From Ktedonobacter robiniae (lineage in GTDB: Bacteria; Chloroflexota; Ktedonobacteria; Ktedonobacterales; Ktedonobacteraceae): a stretch of DNA of 64,000 nucleotides. Numbering within the stretch: the first letter of the stretch is position 1; each line of letters opens with the position of its first letter. Where the stretch lies: the NCBI RefSeq assembly GCF_016587375.1, contig NZ_BNJG01000008.1, forward strand, positions 1 to 64,000, given 5' to 3'. The notes below the pieces were generated by a model, which worked only from the letters and a program-made list of their open reading frames with translations, did not search any database and was not told where the DNA came from. Shown here one piece after another: positions 7,126 to 16,307 of this stretch. A program made the translations under genes and the position numbers.

Positions 7126-8172
7126 TTACTTTTCCATGAGCGGCCCTGGGCGCGGGGGCGCGCAGGATGCTCTTACAACGAGCGAGGTTGAAAGTTCGAC
7201 ATGGTTGGATTCAAGCTGCTGCCCGGCGATGAGGCGTAGCAGCATAGTGGCTGCCATCTTACCCATCTCGGCCAGTGGCTGGCGAATGGTCGTCAGGGGC
7301 GGAGACATCTGGGCGCTATACGTCACATCGTCGAAACCGATCACACTCATGGCATTGGGGATGTGAATGTTGCGCTGGTAGAGGGCCTGGTAGACTCCCG
7401 CGGCCTGTGCGTCATTCCCCGCGAAGATCGCCGTGGGCGGCTCTGGCTGATCGAGCAGGGCATATGTCTGTTGTATGCCGTCGCCCAGCATATAGTTGCC
7501 CTCGCAGATCAGGCCAGGATCAATCGGGATACCCGCGCGCTCAAGTGCTTCGCGATACCCAGCCAGGCGTGCACGCGAGGTGGTGAGATGGAGCGGACCC
7601 GTAATAATACCGATGCGACTATGACCCAGAGAAATAAGATATTCGGTTGCGGTATAGCCTCCCAGCCAGATCGTGGACCCGATGGTGGGGAAGGCCGTGG
7701 TAGGCTCGTTGCGATCCCCAATGGAGACAAAGGGAATACCCTGCTCCATCAGCGCGTTAGCGATGCCGAGGCGTTCGTAGGGCAGGAGCAATAAGACGCC
7801 ATCAGTGGAGCGGTCAAGCAGGCGTCGCAACCATAAAATCTCGGTATCTTCGTTCTCATGGGTTGCGAAGATCACAAGCCTATGCCCACTCTCCTCCAGC
7901 ATATCCTGCACACCATGCATGATGCCAAGGTCATAGCCGCCTTCCAGGCGCATAATTACCAGGTCAATCAGTCCACTCTGCCCCTTGCGAAGATGGCGAG
8001 CCGCGTGATTCTGAATATAGTCGTGTTGTTCGATGAGCTGCTGTATACGTGCTCGGGTCTGCGCGCCTACGCCGGGAAGCTGGTTGAGCACCTTAGAAAC
8101 TGTGGTCGTCGAGACTCCCGCCTCCTTTGCGATTTGCGCCATGGTTGAACGTTTAATCTGTCGCTGCTCCAT
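7126..8172 (-). CDS. LacI-family transcriptional regulator of the glucan locus
   Basis: This 348-residue protein has an N-terminal LacI helix-turn-helix ('MAQIAKEAGVSTTTVSKVLN', about residues 11-30) with hinge helix, then a periplasmic-binding-protein-like sugar domain ('LIDLVIMRLEGGYDLGIMHG', 'GYTATEYLISLGHSRIGIIT', 'TAIFAGNDAQAAGVYQAL', 'MSVIGFDDVTYSAQMSPPLT'). It is divergent from a sugar ABC importer and two glycoside hydrolases acting on alpha-glucans. Two matching operator-like sites lie in the shared upstream region, one in front of this gene (8196-8211) and one near the importer promoter (8360-8372), consistent with autoregulation and repression of the importer until an oligosaccharide binds. 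The effector is not known. Confidence 0.9.
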   Translation of the reverse strand: MEQRQIKRSTMAQIAKEAGVSTTTVSKVLNQLPGVGAQTRARIQQLIEQHDYIQNHAARHLRKGQSGLIDLVIMRLEGGYDLGIMHGVQDMLEESGHRLVIFATHENEDTEILWLRRLLDRSTDGVLLLLPYERLGIANALMEQGIPFVSIGDRNEPTTAFPTIGSTIWLGGYTATEYLISLGHSRIGIITGPLHLTTSRARLAGYREALERAGIPIDPGLICEGNYMLGDGIQQTYALLDQPEPPTAIFAGNDAQAAGVYQALYQRNIHIPNAMSVIGFDDVTYSAQMSPPLTTIRQPLAEMGKMAATMLLRLIAGQQLESNHVELSTSLVVRASCAPPRPGPLMEK

Positions 8173-8195
8173 TACACATGCCTTCCCGTCGATTT

Positions 8196-8211
8196 AGGTA
8201 AACGATAACCT
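8196..8211. promoter_or_regulatory. LacI-type operator 1
   Basis: AGGTAAACGATAACCT is a near-palindrome with the CG centre usual for LacI-family sites. It lies 24-39 bases ahead of the lacI-type start codon and shares GGTAAACG-TAACC with operator 2. Confidence 0.65.
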
Positions 8212-8312
8212 TAATTGGTTGCGCTAATAGTACCTGTTTTTTTCTGGATTGTCAATCGGCGTCAATTAGATAATGGAGAATTGGAGGGTAAAATTTTCCT
8301 TTACTTCTACCA

Positions 8313-8372
8313 TTGACATTGGAGATTTTCTATGTTACCTTTTCAGCAAGGAAACAAAAGGTAAACGTTACC
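8313..8372 (+). promoter_or_regulatory. Promoter region and LacI-type operator 2 of the ABC operon
   Basis: TTGACA at 8313-8318 has a weak TACCTT at 8336-8341 (17-base spacing). The operator GGTAAACGTTACC at 8360-8372 follows about 20 bases downstream and would block initiation or elongation. A GATTTACCTTAC half-site follows directly. Confidence 0.55.
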
Positions 8373-8804
8373 CTTGATTTACCTTACTACTTATCCGAAA
8401 TACTGAGCGCGGATCGCTAGTCACGAGAGTGACGTTGGGTTTCGGAATAAGAACATAGAACACTTACCTGGTGGGCTGCTTATTTTTCGTCAACGGTGGA
8501 CGAACATACTACCATCGAGGAGGTTCAAAAAGCTATGAGGCTACTACTATCTCCGCGCCACTTCAAAGGGACCAGGCTCCCTTCGGGCTACCAGGCTTCC
8601 TGCACGCTACATGCAACTCACAGGTGGTTCTTCGCTCACCCTCACCTCTAGTTGCGACTACCACTGGCTCTCTCAAGGCTCTCTCAATCTAAGCAGTAAC
8701 TGTTTCTCTTATTCATTTTGTCTATGGTCATGCTGAAGCCATCTTTAATACATGCTTACAACATGACGTAGATATGACATGCTCTTTTTCAAGGAGGTCT
8801 CTTC
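8373..8804 (+). promoter_or_regulatory. Long leader of the sugar ABC operon with a possible leader peptide
   Basis: About 430 bases separate operator 2 from the binding-protein gene. AGGAGG at 8518-8523 precedes an ATG at 8535 and a 38-codon frame closed by TAG at 8649. The peptide resembles nothing known and may be chance. The stretch from 8540 to 8700 is rich in CTC/CTACC words and small hairpins (GGCTCCC TTC GGGCT at about 8575). No known riboswitch is recognised. Confidence 0.3.
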
Positions 8805-10184
8805 ATGGGCACGAAGCTCAACTTCCGCTCCTCTCTCAATCGCAGGAGTTTCTTGCAGGGTTCTGCCGCCGTTGGTGCGGGAGCTCTTGGCCTGGAGTTC
8901 CTGGCTTCTTGTGGAACGACAACCTCAAGCGCGGACTCGACGGTGACGGCGACCATCGACACCTTACCCCCTACCGCTAATAAGGGCGCTGTCTACGTAT
9001 TTAACCAGGGTGTCAAGCAATTTGAGCAGACCCACCCAGGCGAGAAGATCGTTGGCAAGAACGATCCCTACGATCCTACCACCTACTTTGCACGCCTGGC
9101 CGCTGGACAGTCGGAGGACGTTAAGGAGAGCTGGTTTACTGAGCCGCCGCTCTTGATTAGCAAGCACGCTGTGGCGGATATTACCAGCCTGGCGAAGGGC
9201 TGGCAGTACTGGAGCAGCTATAATCCAGGCATCGCATCTATTGCCACTGATGCCGCCACGGGCAAGATCTATGGCGTGCCCGTCAGTGGGTATGCTCTGG
9301 GTATTTACTATAACCGCAAGATGTTTAAAGCCGCCGGACTCGATCCCGATAAGCCCCCCACGACCTGGGAGGAGTTCCGTGGCTACGCCAAGCAGTTGAA
9401 GAGCTCATCCGTGGCGGGCTATGCCGAGACGAGCACGAGCAACCAGGGCGGTTGGCACTTTACCAACTGGATGTATACCGCGGGTGGGGACATGCAGTCT
9501 GCTGATGGGACGAAGGCCACTTTCAACAGTGACAAGGGTGTAAGTGTACTGCAAATGCTCAAGGACATGCGCTTTACTGATCAGTCCTTGACGAAGCAGC
9601 AGCTCTTTACCCAGGCCGATACGCTCCAACTGCTGGCTACAAACAAGGTGGCGATGGTTGTAATGGCGCCCGACCAGCTCAATACCCTGAAGTCGCAGTA
9701 CCAGGCGAACCTGGATGACTTCGGTATTGGCCCCATGCCACAGAACGGTGGCAATGCGGCCCTGACCGGAGGCAACATCTTCATCTTCAATCCCAAGTCG
9801 TCGAAGGAGAAGATTAAGGCTGGCTTCGACTACGTGATCTACAACAATTTTGACCTGAATGTGATGGAGAGCAATCTGGCGACCCAATCGGCCTCTGGAC
9901 AGGTCGTGGGTGGTCCTGCTAACGTGCTCTTTACCGGCGAATTCCAACAGAAGGTAAACGAGCTTACGACTAAATATGCCAATGCGCCCTTGCAGAACTA
10001 CCAGTCTTTCAACAAATCGACTGCTACGCTGCGTCCGGAGCCACGCAAAGAGACACAGAAAATGTACGCCGCGCTCGACCCGGTGGTACAAGCTGTGTTG
10101 ACGAACGCGAGTGCTGACCCACAGAAACTGCTCGACCAGGCTGCGCAGCAGTTCCAGCAGGTTCTCGATCAGTCGGCCTCCTAG
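8805..10184 (+). CDS. Sugar ABC transporter substrate-binding lipoprotein, Tat-type signal
   Basis: This 459-residue protein follows a strong AAGGAGG site. The N-terminus has a twin-arginine motif 'NRRSFLQG' and then a lipobox 'FLASC' (Cys at about 36), so it would be exported folded and lipid-anchored. The rest is an extracellular solute-binding protein of family 1: 'IYGVPVSGYALGIYYNRKMFKAAGLDPDKPPTTWEE', here as two adjoining blocks, is the family's central signature, and the end has the usual helical tail. It would capture oligosaccharides released by the secreted glucanase encoded downstream and hand them to the two permeases that follow. The ATPase is not encoded nearby, as is common when a shared MsmK-type ATPase serves several importers. 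Confidence 0.9.
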   Translation: MGTKLNFRSSLNRRSFLQGSAAVGAGALGLEFLASCGTTTSSADSTVTATIDTLPPTANKGAVYVFNQGVKQFEQTHPGEKIVGKNDPYDPTTYFARLAAGQSEDVKESWFTEPPLLISKHAVADITSLAKGWQYWSSYNPGIASIATDAATGKIYGVPVSGYALGIYYNRKMFKAAGLDPDKPPTTWEEFRGYAKQLKSSSVAGYAETSTSNQGGWHFTNWMYTAGGDMQSADGTKATFNSDKGVSVLQMLKDMRFTDQSLTKQQLFTQADTLQLLATNKVAMVVMAPDQLNTLKSQYQANLDDFGIGPMPQNGGNAALTGGNIFIFNPKSSKEKIKAGFDYVIYNNFDLNVMESNLATQSASGQVVGGPANVLFTGEFQQKVNELTTKYANAPLQNYQSFNKSTATLRPEPRKETQKMYAALDPVVQAVLTNASADPQKLLDQAAQQFQQVLDQSAS

Positions 10185-10276
10185 TTTGATAGGCGAGAGG
10201 AGAGTGTCTCTGCCCTTCGCGGGGTGAGGCGTTTTTCCTCCCGCCTGGTCGCTAAAATCCCGAAAGGAGCTATGTT

Positions 10277-11275
10277 ATGGGGCTGCCATCGTCTTCGCCG
10301 TCCCCCTTGTCTCTCCGTAAGCCCGCATTGCCACCGCGCAATATGCTGACACCCAAACGTGCCCCGGCTTCTGGGCAGGAGCGACAGGTGGGACGGAAGT
10401 TACTGCTAGTCTTTCGGCGTAATCTCAGCGGCTATCTTTTTCTGCTGCCCGCGCTACTGGTCTTCGCGTTCTTTGTCTGGTATCCCATCGTGCTAGGGTT
10501 CGCGATCAGTTTTCAGAGCATCGATATGATCAATCCCCCTGCCTGGGTAGGATGGGCGAACTATCACCATGTGCTCACTGATCCGCTCTTTGCCGTGGCC
10601 TGGCGCAATACTGTCGCCTTTACGTTCTACGCGCTACTCTTCGGCTATGTGATTCCCATCGTGCTGGCGCTGCTGATTAACGAGATGCGCCATGGTAAGG
10701 GCTTTTTCCGCCTGGCCTTTTACCTGCCGGTGATGCTGCCGCCAATTGTAACAGTCTTTCTCTGGCGCTGGATTTATAATCCCGATTCTGGCCTCTTGAA
10801 TGCTTTGCTCAGCCTGGTACATCTTCCCGGTGGTCTCTGGCTGGAGACGCCAGGAAGCGCACTCCCGGCCTTGATGGTGATCGCGACCTGGTGTAATGCT
10901 GGTTCCACCATGCTGATCTACCTGGCGGCGCTTCAGGGAGTCTCAGCCACGCTCTACGAGGCGTCTGAGATTGATGGCGCGAGCATCTGGCGCCGACTCT
11001 GGCATGTGACGTTGCCCGCCATTCGCCCTATTATGCTTCTCATGCTAGTCTTACAGGTCATTGGTACGATGCAGGTCTTTACTGAGCCATTTACAATCAC
11101 GGGTGGTGGTCCGCAGCACGCGACGGTGAGTGTGCTCCTCTTAATCTATAACTATGCTTTCCAGGACGCCGACTTTGGTAGCGCGAGTGCGTTAGGGGTG
11201 CTCCTCTTCCTGGTACTGGCCATCTTCGCAGTGATCTATATGCGGATGACCAATCGTTTGATGCAAGGAGATTAA
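10277..11275 (+). CDS. Sugar ABC transporter permease, MalF/UgpA type
   Basis: This 332-residue protein has six membrane helices after a basic N-terminal tail of about 45 residues. The EAA loop that docks the ATPase is 'EASEIDGASIWRRLWHVTLP' at about residues 233-252. The helix 'YLFLLPALLVFAFFVWYPIV' is the usual first segment of this permease class. Start follows AAAGGAG. It stands 92 bases after the binding-protein gene and four bases before the second permease gene, clearly one operon. Confidence 0.9.
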   Translation: MGLPSSSPSPLSLRKPALPPRNMLTPKRAPASGQERQVGRKLLLVFRRNLSGYLFLLPALLVFAFFVWYPIVLGFAISFQSIDMINPPAWVGWANYHHVLTDPLFAVAWRNTVAFTFYALLFGYVIPIVLALLINEMRHGKGFFRLAFYLPVMLPPIVTVFLWRWIYNPDSGLLNALLSLVHLPGGLWLETPGSALPALMVIATWCNAGSTMLIYLAALQGVSATLYEASEIDGASIWRRLWHVTLPAIRPIMLLMLVLQVIGTMQVFTEPFTITGGGPQHATVSVLLLIYNYAFQDADFGSASALGVLLFLVLAIFAVIYMRMTNRLMQGD

Positions 11276-11278
11276 GCC

Positions 11279-12249
11279 ATGGCCCTGCCTATCCAGAATC
11301 CATCATTGACGCCTGCTTCGGCGAAAAAGAGCTGGTTTCGCCGGGAACGCTCCACCGAGGAGATGAGCGAGCGTACGCTGGTCTCGCCGCTTTCTTTGAG
11401 GCGCCCGACTGGACGCGCACTCTACTGGCTGATTTTTGTGCTGCTCCTGGGCACGACGGTGATTACGCTGGGTCCGATCTACTGGATGTATACTGGCGCG
11501 CTCAAATCAAGCACTGAGATTTTTCAGACCCCGCCCACTCTCTGGCCCGCGCATCCCCTGTGGGATAACTATAGCAATGCCTGGAATGTGCTAAGCTTCC
11601 CCCTCTATTTTGGCAATACCCTTGCCCTGGCGGTGGGAGCCGTAATATTGCAGCTCGTGGTATCGGCAACAGCCGCTTACTCGCTCTCCAAGCTGAATCC
11701 GGCAGGTAAGGGCATTATCCAGTTTAGCTTCTTCTGCACACTGATGGTTCCCCAGTGGCCTACCTGATCCCGCAGTTCGTCAACATCAGCGACCTTCCCT
11801 TGCTGCATATCTCGCTGATGAACAACTGGGCCGGGGTCTGGCTCCCCTCTGCGGCCAGTGCCTTCAATATTCTGGTGCTCAAGAGCTTCTTTGATAGCAT
11901 TCCCGCCGAGTTGACGGACGCCGCGCGCCTGGATGGTGCCAATGCCTGGCAACTCTTTACGCGCATTATGCTTCCGCTCTCGCGCCCAGCCCTGGCCGTG
12001 GTGACAATCTTTACTGTGGTGGCCTCATGGAAGGATTTCCTCTGGCCTCTACTCGTGCTGACTGATAGTAATCTCCAGCCATTAAGTGTGGCTATCTTTC
12101 GCCAATCGGGGATCAACTCGAATTTTCCCCTACCTTTTACTTATCTGATGGCTGGCCTGGCGCTGGCAAGCGTCCCGCCAATTATCCTGTTCCTGGTGTT
12201 CCAGCGACAGATTATTCGCGGCATCAATCTGACCGGACTGAAGGGATAA
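11279..12249 (+). pseudogene. Sugar ABC transporter permease, MalG type, with one frameshift
   Basis: The first frame (from 11279) gives the basic tail, first helices and 'QFSFFCTLMVP', then leaves the family and stops at 11767. The next frame picks up exactly where the family continues, 'AYLIPQFVNISDLPLLHISL', and runs through the EAA loop ('ELTDAARLDGANAWQLFTRI') to the normal C-terminus 'GINLTGLKG' at 12249. The joint is the run of four C at 11750-11753: one more C would give VPPVAYLIP and a full protein of about 323 residues. The lesion is a single base in a homopolymer, so it is either a recent mutation or a read error. If real, the importer lacks its second permease. Confidence 0.85.
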
Positions 12250-12298
12250 TCTTCCCACTATAGGTGCCCGATTTATATTCTGCTAAGGTGTGCTGCCT

Positions 12299-12470
12299 TC
12301 GGTAGGGACCCGGTTTACCGCGTTCACAGGCGACTAATCGCCTGTGGGCGCAGCCCAAAGCGTTTTCATGTACCATGTCGCGTAATGGGTTACTCTTTCT
12401 TTCACAAAAAGAGGCTTACGCCGCACTGCCATGAATGGCATTTGGACGCGTTAAACCGGGCCCCTACCGA
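12299..12470. repeat. Structured inverted-repeat element of about 170 bases
   Basis: Arms 12299-12323 and 12446-12470 pair with two or three mismatches (TCGGTAGGGACCCGG against CCGGGCCCCTACCGA). Inside, CACAGGCGA (12325-12333) and TCGCCTGTG (12338-12346) form a perfect 9-bp hairpin with a 4-base loop. It lies after the importer genes and before the glucanase gene. It could be a MITE-like element, a terminator complex or a structured RNA. Confidence 0.6.
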
Positions 12471-12704
12471 GGGGGCGTTTCCCCCTTGGAGGGGTTAGTT
12501 AGTCATTGAAAGGAGGATTGCCCCCGCTAGAAGCAGGCGTCAACACTGCTGTGCTCTTTACCTGTACGCTTGACAGTGAGTCTTGTCAAGAGAAACACAG
12601 GCTAGAGGCATTTGTTGACAGGATGTTACATCGTTGTACACAGCCATACCGTCTCTCAGGCTGGCGGTATGTGTGAGCAAGAAGCCTGGAAAGGAATGCG
12701 CGCA

Positions 12705-15700
12705 ATGCAGGATGCAAAGCGAAGAAGGCGCACGAAGTTTATAGGGACGTTTACTCTCTGCATTTTATTCCTCAGTACCATGGGGATACTCTCGTCCGCG
12801 GCGTACGCCTCAACCTTACAGAGCACGAAGAGCGCAAATAGCGCGGTGCCAAATGCGACTGGAGGCTCGGGTGCCACGCTGCCCTATATCGAGATGGAGG
12901 CCCATAGCGCTACCACAAATGGAAGCATTATCGGCCCGGACTTTACGCTGGGGAGCCTGGCCTCGGATGCTGTGGATCGCCAAGCGGTGCGTTTAACTCA
13001 GGGACAGTATGTGCAGTTTACCCTGCCCCAGTCGGTCACGGCCAATTCAATCAATCTGCGCTATAGTATCCCTGATGCACCTGGTGGTGGGGGGATCAAT
13101 GCCTCACTCAGCCTATATATTAATGGTGTTAAGCAGTCGAAAGACCTGCAACTGACCTCAAAGTATACCTGGCTGTATGGTGCCCCCGATTTCTCGAATT
13201 GTAATGGCAATGTTTGGTCCAAGAGCCCTGGCGGCACGCCGCACCACATGTTTGATGAGGTGCATGTGCTCTTGCCACAGATGGCGGCTGGCACCAATGT
13301 CAAGCTGCAGGTCGACTCCGAGAATACTGCTCCCTGGTATGCCATCGATGTCGCCGACTTCCAGCAGGTGGCGGCTCCGCTGAGCGAGCCTTCGGGCTAT
13401 ATCTCGGTTACCGATGCGCCATATAATGCCGATCCCACGGGCGCGGTGGATGCCACGACGGCCATCCAGAACGCTGTCAATGCTGGCGCGTCCCAGGGCA
13501 AAGGCGTCTGGATTCCCCAGGGGACCTTCCTGGTTACCAGCCATATCCTGGTGAATAATGTCACCCTGGCAGGTGCGGGCTCCTGGTACTCGGTCCTGGA
13601 GGGGCCACCCAATGGTAGCACTGGCACGGGCGTTGGCGTCTATGGTAACGATGCCTATGACGGCAGTACCAGTTCCAATGTCCACCTCTCGAACTTCGCC
13701 GTTGAGGGCCAGATCTCGAACCGCGTCGACTGTGTCCAGGATAATGGCATGGGTGGTTCCCTCAATAATTCTAGTATCGCCAATGTCTGGATCGAGCACA
13801 CCAAGGTTGGTATGTGGTTCGATGGCCCCTTTAGTGGCCTGACAATCAGTGGTAGTCGCATCGATAGCACGCTTGCCGATGGTATTAATTTCCATCGCAA
13901 CATTACCAATTCCAGCGTCTCGCAGACCATTATCCGTGGTACGGGCGATGATGGCCTGGCGATGTGGTCGTCCTCGGATAACGTGCCTGCTACTGGTGAT
14001 AGCAACGATAGCTTCGATCACAACACGATCCAGTCGAACTATGTTGCTAATGGAATCGCCCTCTATGGTGGTGTGAGCAATAGCGTGACCAACAACGTGG
14101 TCACTGGCTCACAGTATCGCGGCGGTGGCATCATGCTGGATTACGAAAATTTCGGCAATCCAACCGTGAACTTTAGCGGCACTACCACTGTTTCTAACAA
14201 TACTATAAACCAGGTCGCGGGTTGGGGCGACCAGGGCATTCAGCAATTTGGTGCGCTGATGTTCTGGGCCGACAATGGGGCGATTAATGCCCCCTTCACG
14301 GTCTCAGGAGATGAGATCGATAATAGCAACTTTGCCGCGATCTCCTTTGACGGTGGCAACTCTGTGAGCAACGTTGCCATGTCCAATGTGAATATCAACG
14401 GGGCCATGTTTGCCTTCTCCAACAAGGTAAATACCGTCACAGGTTCGGCTACAAACGTCACGGCTAGCAACCTGAGTATCGGCGGTATGGAGAGCTGCGA
14501 GAGCTCGGGTTCGTGGAATGTAACTATGGGCACGGGTAACACCGGCTGGAGTCCGACGCCGCAGACCTGTGGTTTCCCTCCGCCAAACGTCACGCCGACC
14601 CCGGCGCCCACGAATACGCCCACACCTATTCCGTCGACGCCCACGCCTACCCCAACGCCTATCCCGCCTCCCTCCGGCACTCTGGTGACGGCGATTAACG
14701 CGGGCGGCGGTGCCAGCGGCAGCTATGTCTCCGATACTGATTTCAATCAGGGTAATCAGTTCTCAGATACCTCAACCTCTATCGACACCAGTGGTGTCGC
14801 CAGTCCCGCGCCGCAGGCGGTCTGGCAGACTGTGCGCTGGTTCAGTTCCTTTACCTATACCATTCCTGGTTTGACGCCCAATGCCTCTTACACTGTCCGG
14901 CTGGACTGGGCAGAGCTCTCCTTCCAGGCAGCTGGCCAGCGTAAGTTCAACGTGGCCATCAATGGTAGCCAGGTCTTGAGCGCCTTTGACGTCTACGCTA
15001 CGGCTGGGTACAAGAAGGCGATTGCCAGGCAGTACGCGGCTACGGCTAATGGCAGCGGACAGATCGTGATTGCCTTCACCCAGGGTGGTGCGGATAATCC
15101 CTTTATCAACGGCATCGAGATCTGGAATCCAGGCGGCGGTACACCAACTCCAACGCCGGTTCCGACCAATACGCCAACCCCGGCGCCTACGAATACGCCC
15201 ACGCCAATTCCGTCGACTCCAACGCCCACGCCGACCCCGCCAACTCTGGTGACGGCGATTAACGCGGGTGGTGGTGCTAGCGGAAGTTACGTGGCCGACA
15301 CTGACTTTAACCAGGGGAACCAGTTCTCGGATACCTCAACCTCCATCGACACCAGTGGCGTGAGTAACCCCGCGCCGCAGGCGGTCTGGCAGACCTGCCG
15401 CTGGAATGGCTCCTTCACCTATACCATTCCTGGTTTGACTGCTGGGAACACGTATACAGTGGAACTGGATTGGGCAGAACTCTCCTTCCAGGCAGCAGGA
15501 CAGCGCAAGTTTAATGTCGCCATTAATGGCACCCAGGTCTTGAGTAGCTTTGATGTCTACGCCACGGCTGGTTACAAGAAGGCGCTCGTCAGGCAATTCA
15601 GCGCCACGGCCAATAGTAGTGGGCAGGTCGTGATCGCCTTTACCCAGGGCGGTGCGGACAACCCCTTCATCAACGGCATTGCTATCTGGAAACCCTCGGG

Positions 15701-16175
15701 CAACCCGCCTCCCACGGGAACGCTGGTGAGCGCCATTAACGCGGGCGGTTCGGCCTCGGGCAGTTTCGTGGCCGATACCGGTTATGACCAGGGCAATCAG
15801 TTCTCGGATACCTCGACCTCGATCAATACCAGTGGTGTGAGCAATGCTGCCCCACAGGCGGTCTGGCAGACTTGCCGCTGGAATAGTTCCTTTACCTATA
15901 CTCTGAGTGGCCTCACGGCTGGTAAGTCTTATACACTCAAGCTCGATTGGGCGGAACTCTCTTTCCAGGCGGCGGGGCAGCGCAAGTTCAACGTTGCCGT
16001 TAATGGCAGCCAGGTTCTCAGTTCCTTTGATGTCTATGCTACGGCGGGCTACAAAACGGCGGTACAGAAGTCGTTTGCAGTCACAGCTAATAGCAGTGGA
16101 CAGGTCGTGATCGCCTTTACCCAGGGCGGCGCGGACAATCCCTTTATCAACGGTATCGAACTCTACAGCGCCTAG
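12705..16175 (+). CDS. Secreted GH87-type alpha-1,3-glucanase (mycodextranase-like) with three malectin-like domains
   Basis: The start at 12705 follows GGAAAGGA by nine bases; the protein has 1156 residues. A signal peptide (basic KRRRR, hydrophobic helix, 'SSAAYAS') leads to an N-terminal beta-sandwich ('YIEMEAHSA...'), then a right-handed beta-helix starting 'YISVTDAPYNADPTGAVDAT'. The helix holds 'VDCVQDNG', 'ADGINFH' and 'GTGDDGLAMW', matching the aspartates used by GH87 alpha-1,3-glucanases. Pro/Thr-rich linkers at about 14587-14670 and 15136-15242 separate three near-identical malectin-like (CBM57-type) domains, each beginning 'AINAGG' and ending 'GGADNPFINGI'. It would cut alpha-1,3-glucan of fungal walls or mutan outside the cell. 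Other beta-helix alpha-glucanases (GH49) remain possible. Confidence 0.8.
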   Translation: MQDAKRRRRTKFIGTFTLCILFLSTMGILSSAAYASTLQSTKSANSAVPNATGGSGATLPYIEMEAHSATTNGSIIGPDFTLGSLASDAVDRQAVRLTQGQYVQFTLPQSVTANSINLRYSIPDAPGGGGINASLSLYINGVKQSKDLQLTSKYTWLYGAPDFSNCNGNVWSKSPGGTPHHMFDEVHVLLPQMAAGTNVKLQVDSENTAPWYAIDVADFQQVAAPLSEPSGYISVTDAPYNADPTGAVDATTAIQNAVNAGASQGKGVWIPQGTFLVTSHILVNNVTLAGAGSWYSVLEGPPNGSTGTGVGVYGNDAYDGSTSSNVHLSNFAVEGQISNRVDCVQDNGMGGSLNNSSIANVWIEHTKVGMWFDGPFSGLTISGSRIDSTLADGINFHRNITNSSVSQTIIRGTGDDGLAMWSSSDNVPATGDSNDSFDHNTIQSNYVANGIALYGGVSNSVTNNVVTGSQYRGGGIMLDYENFGNPTVNFSGTTTVSNNTINQVAGWGDQGIQQFGALMFWADNGAINAPFTVSGDEIDNSNFAAISFDGGNSVSNVAMSNVNINGAMFAFSNKVNTVTGSATNVTASNLSIGGMESCESSGSWNVTMGTGNTGWSPTPQTCGFPPPNVTPTPAPTNTPTPIPSTPTPTPTPIPPPSGTLVTAINAGGGASGSYVSDTDFNQGNQFSDTSTSIDTSGVASPAPQAVWQTVRWFSSFTYTIPGLTPNASYTVRLDWAELSFQAAGQRKFNVAINGSQVLSAFDVYATAGYKKAIARQYAATANGSGQIVIAFTQGGADNPFINGIEIWNPGGGTPTPTPVPTNTPTPAPTNTPTPIPSTPTPTPTPPTLVTAINAGGGASGSYVADTDFNQGNQFSDTSTSIDTSGVSNPAPQAVWQTCRWNGSFTYTIPGLTAGNTYTVELDWAELSFQAAGQRKFNVAINGTQVLSSFDVYATAGYKKALVRQFSATANSSGQVVIAFTQGGADNPFINGIAIWKPSGNPPPTGTLVSAINAGGSASGSFVADTGYDQGNQFSDTSTSINTSGVSNAAPQAVWQTCRWNSSFTYTLSGLTAGKSYTLKLDWAELSFQAAGQRKFNVAVNGSQVLSSFDVYATAGYKTAVQKSFAVTANSSGQVVIAFTQGGADNPFINGIELYSA
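14679..16170 (+). repeat. Three tandem malectin-like domain repeats
   Basis: Copies of about 450 bases begin near 14679, 15243 and 15720 inside the glucanase gene. The protein copies differ by only a few residues (e.g. 'FQAAGQRKFNVA' in all three). Copies 1 and 2 are joined by a Pro/Thr-rich linker, copies 2 and 3 by a short 'NPPPTG' linker. Recent duplication or gene conversion is likely. Confidence 0.9.
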
Positions 16176-16192
16176 TCACGCGCTGTAGAAAG

Positions 16193-16269
16193 AGCGCTAC
16201 TGACGTACGCGCCTACGCTGGGTGCCAGTACTCTGTCCCGGAGGCGTAGGTGCGTACGTCAGTAGCGCT
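16193..16269. repeat. REP-like palindrome, best-preserved copy
   Basis: Arms 16193-16218 and 16244-16269 pair with a single mismatch over 26 bases (AGCGCTACTGACGTACGCGC and its complement). It lies between the glucanase stop and the GH31 gene. Related arms occur at 2393-2447, 3068-3142, 4076-4103 and 46712-46740. Confidence 0.75.
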
Positions 16270-16307
16270 CATCCCACCACAACGTGCTTTGAAAGGAAAA
16301 CACTTTT

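Noticed and set aside
13158..14021. A 287-codon frame on the minus strand
   Set aside because: It lies wholly opposite the GH87-type gene, whose signal peptide, motifs and codon use are convincing; the opposite frame shows no family.
14587..15242. Repetitive Pro/Thr codon runs (ACGCC/CCAAC) that look like a CRISPR or minisatellite
   Set aside because: They encode the Pro/Thr linkers between malectin-like domains; unit length is irregular and there are no spacers.
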